A DNA stretch of 6,814 nucleotides from Rhodothermota bacterium. Lineage in GTDB: Bacteria; Hydrogenedentota; Hydrogenedentia; Hydrogenedentales; GCA-2746185. The notes under the pieces were generated by a model. That model saw nothing but the letters and a program-made list of their open reading frames with translations. It searched no databases and was not told where the DNA came from. A program made the translations under genes and the position numbers. The stretch lies in assembly GCA_009885415.1 (NCBI GenBank), contig VFKU01000424.1, positions 1 to 6,814 of the forward strand. Direction: 5' to 3'. Shown here piece by piece: positions 4,796-6,814 of this stretch (positions are counted from its first letter, which is position 1; each line of letters starts with the position of its first letter).

Positions 4796-5746
4796 TCAGC
4801 CGGAGACGGAATCCGCAGCGGGAGCAGTTCGCAGGCGGCGCTGGTGGATCTGCTTGGAGAGTACTCCGTGGCGCGGGCCGAAGACGGCGGCGAGGAGGTA
4901 GAGGAGTCCGCTCACCGTGGCCATGGCCCCGGCGATGGATCCGTTGAGCGCGGTGGCGAGGAGGTATCCGCCGAGGGCGCTGAGTACGCCGGCGAGCACG
5001 GCGAGGGCGTGCATGAGCCAGAGGCGATCGGTGAGGAGGTAGGCGGTGTTGGCGGGGACGATGAGCATGCCGACGACGAGGATGACGCCGACGCTCTCGA
5101 AGGCGGCGACGGTGGTCATGGAGACGAAGGCCATGAGGAGGTAGTGCCAGAGGACGACGTTCACGCCGAGCGCGGCGGCGAGCGCGGAATCGAAGGCGCA
5201 GACTTTGAGGCGGCTCCAGCCGAGGAGAAGGAAGGCGAGATTTGCCAGCGCGACGGTGCCCATGACCCAGGCGGAGCGCGGGCCGAGGTCGGCGCCGTTG
5301 AGCTTGAGGGTGTCGAAGGGCGCGTACAGGATCTCTCCGTAGAGCACGCAATCGAGATCAAGGTCTACCTGGCCGGTGAATCGGCTAACGAGGATAACGC
5401 CGATCGCGAAGAGGAAGGTGAAGGTGACGCCGATGGAGGCGTCGTTGGGCAGTTTCCCGTGGCGCGTGAGGAGGTCGGTGGTGAAGGCGGTGAGCAATCC
5501 GAGCGCGCCTGCGCCGAGGATCATCGGCAGGATTTCGCGGCTGCCGCTGAAGAGGAAGGCGAGCACGATGCCGGGGAGCACGGCGTGGCTGATCGCGTCG
5601 CCGAGCATCGACATGCGCCGGAGCACGAGAAAACAGCCGACGAAGGAACACGCGGCCGCGACGAGCGCGCCGACGAGGACGATCCAGAATCCGTCGGTGC
5701 CGGGTGCAAACGAGACCTCATCGAAGCGTTGCGCCCACCCGTTCAT
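4796..5746 (-). CDS. Metal (Mn/Zn/Fe) ABC transporter permease, ABC-3 family
   Basis: Inner-membrane permease of a metal-ion importer of the MntB/ZnuB/SitD type; it works with a binding protein and an ATPase that are not in this window. The 316 residues hold about eight to nine hydrophobic spans. Family signatures: FLVLRRMSMLGDAISHAVLPGI at 39-60, where GDAISHA is the typical segment contacting the ATPase; LDCVLYGEIL at 131-140; and GVILVVGMLIVPANTAYLL at 220-238. The tail after 290 is polar and basic. The start ATG at 5746 overlaps the stop of the upstream permease by four bases (ATGA) and has no ribosome site of its own, so translational coupling is likely. Length is slightly above the usual 270-300. 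Metal choice cannot be read from the sequence; the fused DtxR-type domain on its partner favours manganese or iron. Confidence 0.93.
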   Translation of the reverse strand: MNGWAQRFDEVSFAPGTDGFWIVLVGALVAAACSFVGCFLVLRRMSMLGDAISHAVLPGIVLAFLFSGSREILPMILGAGALGLLTAFTTDLLTRHGKLPNDASIGVTFTFLFAIGVILVSRFTGQVDLDLDCVLYGEILYAPFDTLKLNGADLGPRSAWVMGTVALANLAFLLLGWSRLKVCAFDSALAAALGVNVVLWHYLLMAFVSMTTVAAFESVGVILVVGMLIVPANTAYLLTDRLWLMHALAVLAGVLSALGGYLLATALNGSIAGAMATVSGLLYLLAAVFGPRHGVLSKQIHQRRLRTAPAADSVSG

Positions 5747-6814
5747 GCGGTGGGTCCAGCTTCGGGCCGGTGCGGGATGCGCTGGCGGTGCGGATCTTCT
5801 TCCGGGTTCTCGAGCACGGCGACGAGCCGCGCCTCGAGCTCCGGCGTGATGATGTGCTCGATTTCCTCGGCGTCGTCATGCACGTGGTCGGGAGCGATGT
5901 CGAGCTTGCGGATGAGGTAGACCTCCCACAGGCGGTGCAGGCGGGTGAGGCGGCGTCCGCGGTCCTCGCCGGCGGGGGTGAGCGCGAAGAAGCCCTGGCG
6001 CGTCTCGGTGACGAGATTTTTTTGGTGCAGGCGATCGAGCGTGCGCGTGAGTTTGGCCGGCGACATGCTGCGGTATTGGAGGATTTCGCTCATGGCGTGG
6101 AATTCGTCCCAGCGGCCGAGGCGTTCGCCGAGCAGGTACATAGTGCGCAGGACGTTTTCCTCGGCGGTGCGGCGTTCGCGGCGGAACTGGCGCACCGCGC
6201 GCGCGACGATGCCTTTGTCCGGCGCGAAAAAGAGCGACACGGTGAAGAGGGCGGACACGGCGACGACCATCCACGGTCCAGTGGGCATGCGCGGGCTGAG
6301 GTAGCTGACGTAGGCGCCGATCGCGCCACTGATTCCGCCGAAGAGCGCGGCGAGGAGGATCATGACCTGGAGGCGCTCGGTCCAGTAGCGCGCAGCGGCC
6401 GCGGGCGTGACGAGGAGCGCGGCCATGAGCACGACGCCGACGGCCTGCAGGCCGATGGCGACGCCGAGCACGATGAGCGTGGCGAGCGCGGCCTCGATAA
6501 TCGGCGTGCGCAAGCCGATAGCGCGGGCGAATTCGGGGTCGAAGGAGACGATCTTGAACTCCTTGAAGGCGAGCGCGACGCCGAGACACATGACGAGGCC
6601 GGTGGTCCCGATGACCCAGACGTCGCGTCCGATGATCGAGGCCGCCTGGCCGAAGAGGAATTTGTCGAGGCCGGACTGCGCGGCGCTGCCGGTCTGCTGG
6701 ATGTGCGTGAGGAGGAGAATGCCGACGCCGAAGAAGACGGTGAGGACGATGCCGAGCGCGCTGTCTTCTTTGCAGCGGGTGTGGCGGACGATCCAGTCGA
6801 CGCTGAGCGCGCCG
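5743..6814 (-). CDS. Metal ABC-3 permease fused to a C-terminal DtxR/MntR-like domain (N-terminus beyond window)
   Basis: The frame is open to the right edge, giving 356 visible residues; the Met at 6591 is internal, since permease sequence (VFFGVGILLLTHIQQ, LDKFLFGQ) continues upstream. About 6170-6814 encodes the later part of an ABC-3 permease, including FKIVSFDPEFARAIGL and VGVVLMAALLVTPAAAARY. From about 6165 to 5743 comes a DtxR-type module: a winged helix (MSPAKLTRTLDRLHQKNLV, then a wing and LTPAGEDRGR), then the dimerisation/metal part RLHRLWEVYL, HVHDDAEEIEH and ENPEEDPHRQRIP. Ligands equivalent to DtxR His79, Glu83, His98, Glu105 and His106 are kept (codons at 5935, 5923, 5878, 5857, 5854), and Glu (5866) stands at Cys102 as in MntR. 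The N-terminal ligands Asp8 and Glu11 of MntR appear as Asn (6154) and Arg (6145). It precedes and overlaps the second permease gene. A cytosolic sensor or DNA-binding role for the tail is inferred. Confidence 0.9.
   Translation of the reverse strand, partial: GALSVDWIVRHTRCKEDSALGIVLTVFFGVGILLLTHIQQTGSAAQSGLDKFLFGQAASIIGRDVWVIGTTGLVMCLGVALAFKEFKIVSFDPEFARAIGLRTPIIEAALATLIVLGVAIGLQAVGVVLMAALLVTPAAAARYWTERLQVMILLAALFGGISGAIGAYVSYLSPRMPTGPWMVVAVSALFTVSLFFAPDKGIVARAVRQFRRERRTAEENVLRTMYLLGERLGRWDEFHAMSEILQYRSMSPAKLTRTLDRLHQKNLVTETRQGFFALTPAGEDRGRRLTRLHRLWEVYLIRKLDIAPDHVHDDAEEIEHIITPELEARLVAVLENPEEDPHRQRIPHRPEAGPTA

Noticed and set aside
4844..5920. Long plus-strand open frame of 358 codons rich in Glu, Gly and Asp
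   Set aside because: It lies opposite two clear permease genes and spans their junction; the acidic composition is what strong G/C third-position bias gives on the complementary strand.
1..6814. CRISPR arrays, tRNA or rRNA genes, insertion sequences, integrase or attachment sites
   Set aside because: I looked for regularly spaced repeats, cloverleaf-like arms, transposase motifs and terminal inverted repeats and saw none.

Overview
This is a GC-rich bacterial window. The organism is Gram-negative: the window encodes an outer-membrane TolC-type lipoprotein and exported periplasmic proteins. No taxonomic marker gene is present. The metal permease joined to a DtxR-type domain and the codon use remind me of Verrucomicrobia (Opitutales) or a neighbouring phylum, but that is a low-confidence guess.

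Left part (1-1933, minus strand): three genes read leftwards. They are a small exported Cys/His-rich protein, a class I SAM-dependent methyltransferase, and the first 207 residues of a TolC/CusC-like outer-membrane efflux lipoprotein that runs off the window. This looks like the head of a heavy-metal (RND-type) efflux operon.

Middle part (2168-3868, plus strand): divergent from the first block across a 234-base gap are four small genes that all look built to handle soft metals, most likely copper. They are a 19-Cys cytosolic four-helix-bundle copper storage protein (Csp3-like), a YHS-domain protein with a Cys-Cys tail, an exported Met/His-rich protein, and a 40-residue Trp/Met/Gly-rich single-span membrane protein. 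The gaps between them hold several good inverted repeats. Together the two blocks suggest a copper-tolerance island covering cytosolic storage, delivery, membrane, periplasm and outer membrane. No metal-sensing regulator for it is visible here.

Right part (4051-6814): a DUF2071/YqjF-like protein of unknown function on the plus strand meets, tail to tail, a minus-strand pair of manganese/zinc/iron-type (ABC-3) permeases. The upstream permease enters from beyond the window and carries a full DtxR/MntR-like domain at its C-terminus. Its stop codon overlaps the start of the second permease by four bases. Transporter and repressor-like sensor are therefore one polypeptide. The N-terminal metal ligands of the DtxR domain appear replaced, while the later ones are kept.
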